Source of the DNA: Candidatus Kapaibacterium sp.
GTDB lineage: Bacteria; Bacteroidota; Ignavibacteria; Kapaibacteriales; UBA2268
Direction of reading: 5' to 3'
DNA: 35,234 nucleotides
Assembly (NCBI GenBank): GCA_937995785.1
Contig: CALKJQ010000136.1
Location: forward strand, 1 to 35,234
The translations under genes and the position numbers were made by a program. Within the stretch, counting starts at the first letter, position 1. Each line of letters opens with the position of its first letter. Below are positions 1 through 7,634 of the stretch, piece by piece. A model generated the notes under the pieces. It searched no databases. It was not told the origin of the DNA and saw only the letters and a program-made list of their open reading frames with translations.

Positions 1-10
1 ACCCCCCTGT

Positions 11-126
11 CCCCCCTCTCTTACAAAGAGAGGGGGGTGTGACTCCCCCTCAATGTAAGAGGTGGTAGGGGGGGGGAGTTCATTCTCCCCCTCTTCGTAA
101 GAGGGGGAAGGGGGGAGTTCCATTCC
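11..126. repeat. Cluster of three G/C-rich palindromic hairpin units
   Basis: Three related imperfect palindromes lie side by side in an otherwise AT-rich window. Unit 1 is a perfect 12-bp stem (11-22 with 26-37) around a 3-base loop. Unit 2 (about 42-79) pairs ACTCCCCC with GGGGGAGT and contains a G9 run at 68-76. Unit 3 is a perfect 9-bp stem (87-95 with 99-107). All share a TAAGAG or AAGAG core, and GGGGGGAGTTC followed by ATTC occurs twice as a direct repeat. This looks like a REP/MITE-type dispersed element, as found between genes in many Bacteroidota and cyanobacteria. No reading frame is present. The array may continue beyond the left edge. Confidence 0.7.
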
Positions 127-130
127 AATA

Positions 131-161
131 AAAAAGGTGGATTTTAATCCACCTTTTATTA
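131..161. terminator. Bidirectional rho-independent terminator after rplY
   Basis: A perfect 12-bp stem (132-143 with 146-157; core GGTGGATT/AATCCACC) is flanked by A-runs and T-runs on both sides, so it can work on either strand. It lies about 20 bases past the rplY stop codon and closes the tRNA-Gln-prs-rplY transcript. Confidence 0.85.
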
Positions 162-180
162 AATAAAATTGAATATTTTA

Positions 181-744
181 TTAGTTTGTTTTGGTGTCTC
201 TTGTGGCTTTGATTGAGCAAATCAATGCTGATGGAGGCACCGAAAATTTCCAGCCTTCTTTTATTATGTCTTTGAATTGGATTTGTTGATTTACATTTAA
301 ATTTGTTACATCAACCTCGAGAGCGGGGATTAAATTTTCGGGTGTGGATGTGATTTTTACTTTATGAATTACTTGGTTCATTTTGCCACCGACGCGTGTA
401 CCGATTGCTGTCCCTTTTAGAATAACGGGAATTTCAATCGTAACTGGGTGGTTTGGAATTAAACCGATAAAGTCGATATGCAGCAACTTGTCTGTTGTTG
501 GATCGAAAGCCATATCTTTGACGACTGCATCGAATGTTTGATTGGTTTCTTCGATTGTAATTCTTGCAATTGGTTTGTATGCAGTATAAACAAATGGACG
601 AAGATCTTTCATTTTGGCATAGAAGCTAACATTATCCTTGCCCATTGCATAATAAACACACGGGATAAAATCGGAACTGCGTAATTCCTTTGCTTTTTTG
701 CGACCAACTTCTCGTTGGTGACCTTTAAGTTCAATAACTTTCAT
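181..744 (-). CDS. rplY: 50S ribosomal protein L25/TL5/Ctc
   Basis: Ribosomal protein L25 of the long (Ctc/TL5) type, which binds 5S rRNA in the large subunit. The N-terminal half (about 1-95) is the 5S-binding beta-barrel, with the family pattern KELRSSDFIPCVYY and a DFIGL segment near its end. The C-terminal half (about 96-187) is the beta-rich TL5 domain, beginning VTIEIPVILKG. The length of 187 residues is normal for the two-domain form. A GTG at 753 would add three residues, but AAGG at 755-758 is correctly spaced for the ATG at 744, so I use that. It follows prs by 34 bases; prs-rplY is a widely conserved pair. The usual next gene, pth, is not here, because a terminator follows. Confidence 0.93.
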   Translation of the reverse strand: MKVIELKGHQREVGRKKAKELRSSDFIPCVYYAMGKDNVSFYAKMKDLRPFVYTAYKPIARITIEETNQTFDAVVKDMAFDPTTDKLLHIDFIGLIPNHPVTIEIPVILKGTAIGTRVGGKMNQVIHKVKITSTPENLIPALEVDVTNLNVNQQIQFKDIIKEGWKFSVPPSALICSIKATRDTKTN

Positions 745-778
745 TTTGAACACCTTTTATATTAATAAACAACTATAA

Positions 779-1723
779 CTATCTTTCGATCTCGAACAAT
801 GATGATATTGAGCGGTTGTCGTGAGTGCGGATGATGGCTTCAGCCAATAATTCGGCAACACTAACAACCTGAATTTTGTCTGATTTCCTTGGCAGTGGCT
901 TGGAATCAGTAACAAAAACCTTTCGCACCGAGCTTGCATTCTCAATTTTTTCGATAGCATTTCCACTAAGGACGGGATGGACGCAAATTCCATAAACATC
1001 CAAAGCACCTTGGTTCAGCAAAGCATCTGCACAATTGATAAAGGTAGTTCCAGTGTCGATCATATCATCGACGATGAAAACATACTTATCTTTGGCAGAG
1101 CCAATTATATGCATAACTTCGGCTTCGTTGTGGCTGGGTCGTCTTTTATCTATCAGAACCAAATTGGCGTCTTCTAACCTTTTGGCATAGGCACGAGCAG
1201 TTTTAACCGAACCAACGTCGGGTGCGGCAACGGCAATTGGTGATAAATTAAGGCGACGTGCTGCACGAAGCAACACAGGCGATGCATATAAATTATCCAA
1301 GGGAATATCGAAAAAACCTTGAATTTGGGATGAGTGAAGATCTACCGTGATCACTCTATCCGCACCGGCACGTTCTAACAAATTTGCAACAAGTCGAGCA
1401 GTTATAGATACTCTTGGTTGGTCCTTGCGGTCTTGACGAGCATATCCATAGTAGGGAATTACTGCAGTAACACGCTTAACAGAGGCGCGTTTGGCAGCAT
1501 CGATTAACATTAATAGTTCAAAAATGTTATCTGCGGGAGGCATTGTTGATTGGATGATAAATAAATCGATTCCACGGACGTTGTCCTCGAATTTTACCCA
1601 AATTTCACCATCGCTAAAATTTTGTATCGAGGTTGTGGATAGCTCCACACCAAGAATATTAGCTACTCTATTTGCCAATTCAGGATTGGAACGCCCTGTC
1701 GCAATTTTAAAATCGTGCATCAT
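779..1723 (-). CDS. prs: Ribose-phosphate pyrophosphokinase (PRPP synthetase)
   Basis: Makes phosphoribosyl pyrophosphate from ribose 5-phosphate and ATP in the cytoplasm, feeding purine, pyrimidine, His and Trp synthesis. The sequence is class I Prs throughout: the start (KIATGRSNPELANRVA), the FSDGEIWVKFEDNVRG segment, the regulatory-flexible loop YGYARQDRKDQPR, the metal site VDLHSSQIQGFF, and the PRPP-binding loop VDDMIDTGTT. At 314 residues it is full length. Two adjacent ATG codons (1723 and 1720) are possible starts; AAGAG directly precedes the first, so the second may be used. The gene begins 16 bases after the tRNA-Gln end, with only a T-run between, and is probably transcribed from the tRNA promoter. 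Confidence 0.96.
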   Translation of the reverse strand: MMHDFKIATGRSNPELANRVANILGVELSTTSIQNFSDGEIWVKFEDNVRGIDLFIIQSTMPPADNIFELLMLIDAAKRASVKRVTAVIPYYGYARQDRKDQPRVSITARLVANLLERAGADRVITVDLHSSQIQGFFDIPLDNLYASPVLLRAARRLNLSPIAVAAPDVGSVKTARAYAKRLEDANLVLIDKRRPSHNEAEVMHIIGSAKDKYVFIVDDMIDTGTTFINCADALLNQGALDVYGICVHPVLSGNAIEKIENASSVRKVFVTDSKPLPRKSDKIQVVSVAELLAEAIIRTHDNRSISSLFEIER

Positions 1724-1739
1724 CTCTTAAAAAAAAATG

Positions 1740-1811
1740 CTGGGGTGAAAGGACTCGAACCTCTGAATGGCGGAACCAAAATCCGCTGCCTTACCACTTG
1801 GCCACACCCCA
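1740..1811 (-). tRNA. tRNA-Gln (anticodon UUG)
   Basis: A complete cloverleaf reads on the minus strand. The acceptor stem is TGGGGTG/CACCCCA with discriminator G. The D arm is GCC-loop-GGC. The anticodon stem GCGGA/TCCGC encloses loop TTTTGGT with anticodon TTG. The T arm is AGAGG-TTCGAGT-CCTTT with one G-T pair. UGGGGU...ACCCCAG is the typical Gln acceptor identity. CCA is not fully encoded (CA then T-run). A canonical promoter lies about 17 bases upstream, and prs follows on the same strand. Confidence 0.96.
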
Positions 1812-1827
1812 GTAAAAATAGAGAATA

Positions 1828-1859
1828 CAAAATTAACATTTTTTTGGGAAATAAGCAAA
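1828..1859 (-). promoter_or_regulatory. Bacteroidota-type promoter for tRNA-Gln-prs-rplY
   Basis: On the minus strand, TTTG (1856-1859) and TAATTTTG (1828-1835) are separated by 20 bases. This is an exact match to the Bacteroidota consensus TTG/TTTG-N17-23-TAnnTTTG. The predicted start near 1821 would give about 10 bases of leader before the tRNA. Confidence 0.8.
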
Positions 1860-1895
1860 AAAATATTAATTTTTTTATGCTTTTTTTTGTATTTG

Positions 1896-3092
1896 TTAAA
1901 TTAAATTATCAATTTTTTTGTCGAGCCAATCCACATAGTTGCTATTTTCTATTTTCTGAATTAATTCGTTGACAAATGCTTTTAACAAAAGTGATTTACT
2001 TTGTTCACGGCTAATTCCGCGGGTCATTAAATAGAACATTTCGTTTTCTTGCAAGAATCCCGAAGTTGCTCCGTGGGAACACTTCACATCGTCGGCATAT
2101 ATTTCCAATTCGGGTTTTGTGAATATTTGAGCATCTGCGCTTGTCAAAATGTTTTTATTGGACTGGTATGCGTTTGTTTTTTGGGCATCCTTTTTGACGT
2201 GAACTTTACCATTGAATATGCCGCGTGATTTGTCTTCCAGAATACCCTTGAAGAATTGATTGCTATGCGAATTTGGCTTATTGTGGTTAACTAAAATATG
2301 ATTGTCGACCACATTTTTCTTGGTGCCAATATACAAACCATTTAAAAGTGCATCGCAATTTTGTCCGTTAATATCCACTTGTATGTTGTTTCGGGTAAAT
2401 ATTCCATCGATTGCAAATACCGACAAATTTAGTTGGGAATTATCCGATAAATCAAGGTAAAAATTGTTTATCAGATTCAATTGATTTGGGTCATCTTCCA
2501 AAATGTTGATTTTAAGCTTTGCATTCTCTTCTAATTTAAATGAAAAGTAATTATTTTGCAAAAATGATTTTTTTGTAAAATTGGTGAAATAAAAATCAAA
2601 CTCAATTTCGGTATCTTTTTTAATTACAAACGACAAGCTAGTGTTTGCCAGAAAATTATCGTCTTCTGCCAAAGCTCCAACTATAAAGGAATAATTCTTA
2701 TTTTCTGAACTTTTATCGAACACAAAAGAGTAGATTTCTTTATTTGTCGATTGGTTAAGGTAATAAAAGAAATCTTTAATAAAGTAGTTGTATTGCTTTT
2801 CTATATTTGTTTTGGTTAGGTTTGGGATAACATTTAAAATTTCGCCATTTAGTAGATACAATGGTATATCATTTTCCTTTGAAAATCGCTCAACATATTT
2901 AAATAATTCGATATTTTGGGAATTTATTTCCTTAGTTGATATTTCGTAATTTGATATTGGAAAGTTGAGAGGGGTATATTTCCACGATTCCGTTTTTGGA
3001 TTGGGCAAACCAACTTTTAGTGCTTGCTCTAAATCGGATAAATTGAGTATATTTTCGCTTAATGATTTTTTTATATTTTCGATTAAATTCAT
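1896..3092 (-). CDS. sufD: Fe-S cluster assembly protein SufD
   Basis: SufD is the partner of SufB in the SufBC2D scaffold that assembles Fe-S clusters in the cytoplasm. The 398-residue protein has a divergent N-terminal helical region (1-130), then the SufBD right-handed beta-helix fold (about 150-350). The diagnostic C-terminal core is DVKCSHGATSGF, followed by FYLMTRGISREQSKSLLLKAFVNEL, which matches the SufB/SufD family end. The Cys-Ser-His of this core lies at the SufB-SufD interface in known structures. It is the last gene of rrf2-sufB-sufC-sufD and begins 14 bases after sufC. No SufS or SufE/SufU follows; the next feature is the tRNA-Gln promoter. Confidence 0.93.
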   Translation of the reverse strand: MNLIENIKKSLSENILNLSDLEQALKVGLPNPKTESWKYTPLNFPISNYEISTKEINSQNIELFKYVERFSKENDIPLYLLNGEILNVIPNLTKTNIEKQYNYFIKDFFYYLNQSTNKEIYSFVFDKSSENKNYSFIVGALAEDDNFLANTSLSFVIKKDTEIEFDFYFTNFTKKSFLQNNYFSFKLEENAKLKINILEDDPNQLNLINNFYLDLSDNSQLNLSVFAIDGIFTRNNIQVDINGQNCDALLNGLYIGTKKNVVDNHILVNHNKPNSHSNQFFKGILEDKSRGIFNGKVHVKKDAQKTNAYQSNKNILTSADAQIFTKPELEIYADDVKCSHGATSGFLQENEMFYLMTRGISREQSKSLLLKAFVNELIQKIENSNYVDWLDKKIDNLI

Positions 3093-3106
3093 CTTTACAT
3101 CAGGGT

Positions 3107-3853
3107 TTAGTTAATAATCCAATCATATCCTTTTTCTTCCAATTCCAATGCCAAGTCTTTTGTTCCCGATTTTATAATTTTTCCATTATGAAGCACATGA
3201 ACAAAATCGGGGACGATATAGTTTAGCAATCTTTGATAGTGGGTGATTACGATAAAAGCATTTTCTGAATTACGCAAAGTGTTCACACCTTCGGCAACAA
3301 TCCGCAAGGCATCGATATCCAAACCCGAATCAGTTTCGTCTAATATTGCCAAAGTTGGTTCTAAAACCGCCATTTGTAAAATTTCATTACGCTTTTTTTC
3401 GCCACCCGAAAAGCCTTCGTTCACGGCACGACTAAGAAATTTAGGATCCATTTTAACGAGATTAGCCTTTTCGCGGACTAATTTCAAAAAGGTGCCGGGC
3501 TCGATTATTTCTTCGCCGCGATACTTTTTGTGTTCATTCAATGCAGTACGAAGAAAGTTCATATTACTAACCCCGGGAATCTCCACAGGATATTGAAACG
3601 CAAGAAAAATTCCCATTTTAGAGCGTTCGTCGGGTTCGAGTTCCAATACATTTTGGTTGCGAAACAAAACGCTACCTTCGGTAACTTCGAATTCCTTTTT
3701 GCCAGCTAAAACCGAGGCTAATGTGCTTTTGCCGGAGCCATTCGGACCCATTATGGCGTGGATTTCGCCTTTGTTTACTTCAAGATTGATACCATGAAGA
3801 ATTTCGGTCCCATTAATGTTTGCTTTTAGATTATTAATTTTTAATAACGACAT
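3107..3853 (-). CDS. sufC: Fe-S cluster assembly ATPase SufC
   Basis: ABC-type ATPase of the SUF scaffold; ATP binding drives rearrangement of SufB-SufD during cluster assembly. It has no membrane domain and is cytoplasmic. Walker [10 protein letters not shown] is at 36-44, the signature SGGEKKR at 149-155, and Walker B with the D-loop, [12 protein letters not shown], at 168-179. [10 protein letters not shown] (about 86-95) is the SufC-specific Q-loop region. The switch histidine is in VITHYQRLL. 248 residues is normal. An AAGGA lies just upstream of the ATG. It is 51 bases after sufB and 14 before sufD. Confidence 0.97.
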   Translation of the reverse strand: MSLLKINNLKANINGTEILHGINLEVNKGEIHAIMGPNGSGKSTLASVLAGKKEFEVTEGSVLFRNQNVLELEPDERSKMGIFLAFQYPVEIPGVSNMNFLRTALNEHKKYRGEEIIEPGTFLKLVREKANLVKMDPKFLSRAVNEGFSGGEKKRNEILQMAVLEPTLAILDETDSGLDIDALRIVAEGVNTLRNSENAFIVITHYQRLLNYIVPDFVHVLHNGKIIKSGTKDLALELEEKGYDWIIN

Positions 3854-3904
3854 TTTATTTTTTCCTTTTGTTTTTTCGTGTTATAAATAATTGAATTGAA
3901 ATAA

Positions 3905-5344
3905 TCAACCAACACTACCTTCCAAACTAATTGCGAGCAATTTTTGTGCTTCGACAGCAAATTCCATTGGTAATTGCATTATAACTTCGCGTGCATAACC
4001 ATTCACAATCATACCAACGGCATCTTCGGTGGAAATTCCCCTTTGATTTAGGTAAAAGATTGCATCGTCCGAAATTTTGGATGTTGTTGCTTCGTGTTCG
4101 ACCACAGCAGTTTGATTTTCTACTTCGATATAGGGAAAAGTGTGTGCTCCGCAAGTATCGCCAATCAGTAAGGAGTCGCATTGAGTGTAGTTCCTTGCTC
4201 CGGTTGCTTTTCGGGCAACTTTAACCAGTCCTCGATAGCTGTTGTCGCTATGGCCCGCCGATATACCTTTGGAAACTATTCGGCTGCGTGTGTTTTCGCC
4301 AAGGTGTATCATTTTAGTTCCTGTATCGGCTTGTTGGTAATTATTGGTCAATGCAACTGAGTAGAACTCTCCAATTGAATTGTTACCTTTAAGCACACAC
4401 GAAGGGTATTTCCAAGTTATTGCCGAACCTGTTTCCACTTGCGTCCACGAAATTTTGGAATTATCGCCGGCGCAGAGCCCTCGCTTGGTTACGAAATTAT
4501 AAATTCCACCTTTACCTTCTTTATCGCCGGGATACCAGTTTTGAACTGTTGAGTACTTTATTTCAGCGTTTTTATGTGCATAAAGTTCTACCACAGCGGC
4601 ATGCAACTGGTTCTCGTCGCGCATCGGTGCAGTGCAACCCTCCAGATAACTCACATAAGAACCTTCGTCGGCAATTATCAGTGTGCGTTCGAATTGTCCT
4701 GTTTGTGCGGCGTTTATTCTAAAATAGGTGCTTAATTCCATAGGGCAACCAACTCCTTTGGGAATATATACAAAGGAGCCATCGGAAAAAACTGCTGAAT
4801 TCAATGCCGCATAGTAATTATCGGTATAGGGAACAACACTTCCCAAATATTGCTTAATCAGTTGCGGATATTCTTGGATAGCCTCGCTAATTGAGCAGAA
4901 AATGATGCCAACTTCGGCTAATTTATCCTTGAATGTGGTTGCAACCGATATACTATCCATCACTGCATCAACGGCAATTCCGGCAAGTAATTTTTGTTCT
5001 TCCAACGGTATGCCTAATTTATTGTATGTATCTCGAATTTCGGGGTCGATTTCTTCCAAACTTTTTGGCTTGGATTTGATTTTGGGTGCGGCATAATAAT
5101 ATATGTCTTGCAAATCGATCTCGGGGAAATTTACTTTTTGCCATTCGGGATGTTTCATTTGTTGCCAAAACCTAAATGCTTTCAATCGGAACTCGAGCAT
5201 ATAGGCGGGTTCATTCTTCTTTTCCGAAATAAAACGAACTGTATCTTCATTCAATCCCTTTGGGGCGTATTCCTGCTCTATATTCGTTACAAATCCATAT
5301 TTGTAATCAGATTTCGTAATTTGTTCTATTAATTCATTGGACAT
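3905..5344 (-). CDS. sufB: Fe-S cluster assembly scaffold SufB
   Basis: Core scaffold subunit of SufBC2D, on which the nascent cluster is built. The 479-residue sequence is well conserved: [14 protein letters not shown] near residue 50, [15 protein letters not shown] in the middle, then [22 protein letters not shown], and [16 protein letters not shown] near 395, which contains the Cys used in cluster building. The end ([22 protein letters not shown]) is the SufB form of the shared SufB/SufD tail. AGAGG lies 5-10 bases before the ATG. It starts 8 bases after rrf2, so regulator and scaffold are surely cotranscribed. Confidence 0.97.
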   Translation of the reverse strand: MSNELIEQITKSDYKYGFVTNIEQEYAPKGLNEDTVRFISEKKNEPAYMLEFRLKAFRFWQQMKHPEWQKVNFPEIDLQDIYYYAAPKIKSKPKSLEEIDPEIRDTYNKLGIPLEEQKLLAGIAVDAVMDSISVATTFKDKLAEVGIIFCSISEAIQEYPQLIKQYLGSVVPYTDNYYAALNSAVFSDGSFVYIPKGVGCPMELSTYFRINAAQTGQFERTLIIADEGSYVSYLEGCTAPMRDENQLHAAVVELYAHKNAEIKYSTVQNWYPGDKEGKGGIYNFVTKRGLCAGDNSKISWTQVETGSAITWKYPSCVLKGNNSIGEFYSVALTNNYQQADTGTKMIHLGENTRSRIVSKGISAGHSDNSYRGLVKVARKATGARNYTQCDSLLIGDTCGAHTFPYIEVENQTAVVEHEATTSKISDDAIFYLNQRGISTEDAVGMIVNGYAREVIMQLPMEFAVEAQKLLAISLEGSVG

Positions 5345-5352
5345 AAGATCCT

Positions 5353-5790
5353 CTATATTATCTCTGATAACTTAATTTCATTAAATAATTTTTCTATTTT
5401 CGATTGCAATACAATCATCGAAGATTTAATCCCACAATTGTCTGTATGCTCACAAGTGTCGGATATTGCCATATAATCTTGTTTTGCAAAATAATCTATT
5501 TGTGTTTTATGGTTGCACTGGATCAATTTGGGATATTCTCCCATCATTTTAAGGAAATCGAGGAAGGAAATTGAGGTTGTTTCGGTTTTTATTCTATAAC
5601 CGCCTTTGGTTCCTTCCAGGGATTCCAGCAAACCATTTTTCATCAGTTGCTGTAATGTTTTAGCAGTTAAATGTTGTGGAATACCAATACTCGTGGATAT
5701 TTGCTTAGCAGAATGGTAATTATTGGCATTTTTCGATAGCACCTGCATACTCATCAAGGCATATTCTATTTTTTTTGGTATTCGCAACAT
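5353..5790 (-). CDS. Rrf2-family regulator of the suf operon (IscR/SufR-like)
   Basis: A winged-helix Rrf2 regulator, probably sensing Fe-S status and controlling suf. The DNA-binding part is residues 1-75 (start [16 protein letters not shown]; wing [14 protein letters not shown]). Three cysteines, C92, C113 and C119, are placed as in cluster-binding Rrf2 proteins such as IscR, but the first spacing is 20 residues instead of about 5; the second (C-x5-C) is normal. This suggests a 2Fe-2S or 4Fe-4S sensor with a longer loop. 145 residues is typical. It is the first gene of rrf2-sufBCD. Its target is inferred only from position; an inverted repeat at 5814-5838 is a possible operator or a terminator. 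Confidence 0.88.
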   Translation of the reverse strand: MLRIPKKIEYALMSMQVLSKNANNYHSAKQISTSIGIPQHLTAKTLQQLMKNGLLESLEGTKGGYRIKTETTSISFLDFLKMMGEYPKLIQCNHKTQIDYFAKQDYMAISDTCEHTDNCGIKSSMIVLQSKIEKLFNEIKLSEII

Positions 5791-5807
5791 AGATATAGTT
5801 TTAAACG

Positions 5808-5838
5808 AAAAAAAACTCGGACTATTTTAATCCGAGTT
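5808..5838 (-). terminator. Hairpin plus T-run between nuoK and rrf2
   Basis: On the minus strand AACTCGGA pairs with TCCGAGTT (5814-5838). Including one G-U pair and two A-U pairs, the stem reaches 11 bp around an AAA loop, and eight Ts follow. It is a textbook terminator shape for nuoJ-nuoK. It ends only about 17 bases before the rrf2 ATG, leaving no room for a separate promoter after it, so it may also act as leader attenuator or operator for the suf operon. Confidence 0.75.
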
Positions 5839-5877
5839 ATCTTTGGTTAATTAAGAGGTAAAAAAATGAAAAATAAT

Positions 5878-6186
5878 TTAATTCTTTAACAAATTAACTT
5901 CGTCCACATACACTGTTTGTTTCCTTCGGAACAAGGCAAGAATAATAGCCAAACCAATTGCACTTTCGGCAGCAGCAACTGCCATTACAAAAAGCACAAA
6001 AATTTGTCCGGTTTGTTCCCCCAAATAACGAGAAAAGGTAATAAAAGTTAAATTAACACTATTTAGCATCAATTCTATCGACATAAATATTATTATTGCA
6101 TTACGGCGGAAAATCACGCCCAGTGCACCAATACAGAAAATAATTGCCGATAATCCTAAATATAATTCTATTGGTAATGCGTTCAT
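5878..6186 (-). CDS. nuoK: NADH-quinone oxidoreductase subunit K
   Basis: Small membrane subunit of respiratory complex I (MrpC/ND4L homologue), part of the proton-translocating arm. Its 102 residues form three membrane helices: about 4-24, 29-49 and 61-85. The conserved Glu residues of this family are visible in [14 protein letters not shown] and in [18 protein letters not shown] strong AAGGAGG lies 6 bases before the ATG. It starts 11 bases after nuoJ. No other nuo genes (A-I, L-N) are in the window, so this pair is separated from them. Confidence 0.95.
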   Translation of the reverse strand: MNALPIELYLGLSAIIFCIGALGVIFRRNAIIIFMSIELMLNSVNLTFITFSRYLGEQTGQIFVLFVMAVAAAESAIGLAIILALFRRKQTVYVDEVNLLKN

Positions 6187-6197
6187 TCAATTCCTCC

Positions 6198-6707
6198 TTA
6201 ATCAATTAATTTCTTTTTTGCCATCACCATTGCACCAATTATCGCCGCCAAGAGCAATATACCTACAACTTCGAATGCGGCAAGATGTTGCTTGAACAAC
6301 AAATCGCCCAATGCTTTTGCTCCAAACATTGTGCTAAAATCACCTTCGTTTGGATAGTGAAATACCCCAGTGGTTAGATAAACAACAAGCATAATTGCAA
6401 ATATTGCAACTATGATTATTCCAAAACTATGGCGGGATTGGACTATTAATTTGCGTTTTTCTTCTTCATTCAAATTAAGCAACATTATCACAAAAACAAC
6501 CAAAACCATTATGGCTCCGGCGTAAACAAGTATTTGCAGTACAGCTATAAATTGGGATTGAAGTGTAAGATAAATCCCAGCTAAAGCAAAAAAGTGCAGA
6601 ATCAGCGACATTGCCGAATATATCGGATGGCGGTTGAGAACTGTCGATAAGGCAGATGCAATTGCAATTATGCCCAAAATTATGAAAGAAATTAATTGTA
6701 ATTCCAC
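6198..6707 (-). CDS. nuoJ: NADH-quinone oxidoreductase subunit J
   Basis: Membrane subunit of complex I (ND6 homologue). Five hydrophobic helices are visible. The typical NuoJ stretch HPIYSAMSLILHFFALAGIY is followed by the conserved YAGAIMVLVVFVIMLLN, which contains the pi-bulge helix of ND6. An upstream TTG (6734) would add nine charged residues (MFLSKNRNK) not seen in NuoJ; I prefer the GTG at 6707, giving about 169 residues. Interestingly, the PiT gene at 18695 opens with the same codons (GTG GAA TTA CAA). nuoK follows 11 bases later. Confidence 0.92.
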   Translation of the reverse strand: MELQLISFIILGIIAIASALSTVLNRHPIYSAMSLILHFFALAGIYLTLQSQFIAVLQILVYAGAIMVLVVFVIMLLNLNEEEKRKLIVQSRHSFGIIIVAIFAIMLVVYLTTGVFHYPNEGDFSTMFGAKALGDLLFKQHLAAFEVVGILLLAAIIGAMVMAKKKLID

Positions 6708-6821
6708 TTTGTTTCGATTTTTACTTAAAAACAAAAATAAATAATTTTTATCAATTACGATTATTTTAAAATAAAAGTTTTTTTTATGAGTTTATACACT
6801 ACTTAAATATAGGACTATTTT

Positions 6822-7634
6822 ATGTTAAATAAAGCACTAATATCGTTAACTTTGATTAGTTTACTTTTTTTATTTTCTTGTTCGGACGACAATACCACAA
6901 ATCCAACAAACGAACAAAATTTTTTCCCACTCACAATCAACAACTTTTGGGTTTACGAAAATTATCAATTGGATTCGCTTGGGAATAAAATTCTTTCTAC
7001 CAAAGCATTGGATTCGATGATTATTTACAAAAAAGAAACCGAAGACGTATTAACCTTGAAAAATGTTCAAATCTCTGTTGCTAAGCACTTTTACACCGAC
7101 AAGGACGACGAAGAACAAAAATTGTATTATTCAAAAGATGCTTTATATCAAAAATTCGACCAAATACCGGGATTAGGCGCCGAGCTATTTGGAGTTAAAA
7201 TTAGCGAGTATATTCCGTTAAGCTGGGTAATGCTTGTTGATTTTAAAAATACAAATTGGACTATTATCCCACAAGGTAACGTAAAAATTTCCGACCAAAC
7301 CATACCAGCTGCAGGCAAGGTTGATTTAGACCTAAACTACACTTTGGTTGGCAACAAAGGCGGAACCAAACAATTCACAATCAATGGCAAACAATACACA
7401 GCCAACGAATATAAATTATCATTCAAATTGTCCGGCAACGTTATTTTGAAAGATTTGTTTGGCGCCAAGGTGCCAATTTCCGAAATAACATTCCCAACAA
7501 GTATGTATTTTGTGGATGGAATTGGGATGATCTACACCAAAACTGAAGGAGTGAATATAAACATTGCTGGAGTTGTAAACCAAAGAGTTGACGGCAACGA
7601 ATCCACATTAGTTAGATTTAATGTGGTAAAATAA
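6822..7634 (+). CDS. Putative lipoprotein of unknown function
   Basis: Not recognised. The first 19 residues form a signal peptide ending in lipobox LFSC, so Cys20 should be lipidated; after it comes the Asp/Asn/Thr-rich linker SDDNTTNPTNEQN, suggesting export to the outer membrane. The rest of the 270 residues is soluble and beta-rich, starting with FFPLTINNFWVYENY, a pattern often seen at the start of secreted or surface lipoprotein domains in FCB bacteria. No catalytic motif is visible. It stands alone on the plus strand, divergent from nuoJ, and its stop codon directly abuts the stop of uvrC on the other strand, with no terminator between. Confidence 0.7.
   Translation: MLNKALISLTLISLLFLFSCSDDNTTNPTNEQNFFPLTINNFWVYENYQLDSLGNKILSTKALDSMIIYKKETEDVLTLKNVQISVAKHFYTDKDDEEQKLYYSKDALYQKFDQIPGLGAELFGVKISEYIPLSWVMLVDFKNTNWTIIPQGNVKISDQTIPAAGKVDLDLNYTLVGNKGGTKQFTINGKQYTANEYKLSFKLSGNVILKDLFGAKVPISEITFPTSMYFVDGIGMIYTKTEGVNINIAGVVNQRVDGNESTLVRFNVVK

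Noticed and set aside
11-126. CRISPR or mobile-element end
   Set aside because: The units are palindromic hairpins without spacers or an adjacent transposase; a REP/MITE-like repeat fits better.
1715-1972. Plus-strand 85-residue frame
   Set aside because: It runs antisense through the tRNA-Gln gene, its promoter and the end of sufD; no signal supports it as coding.
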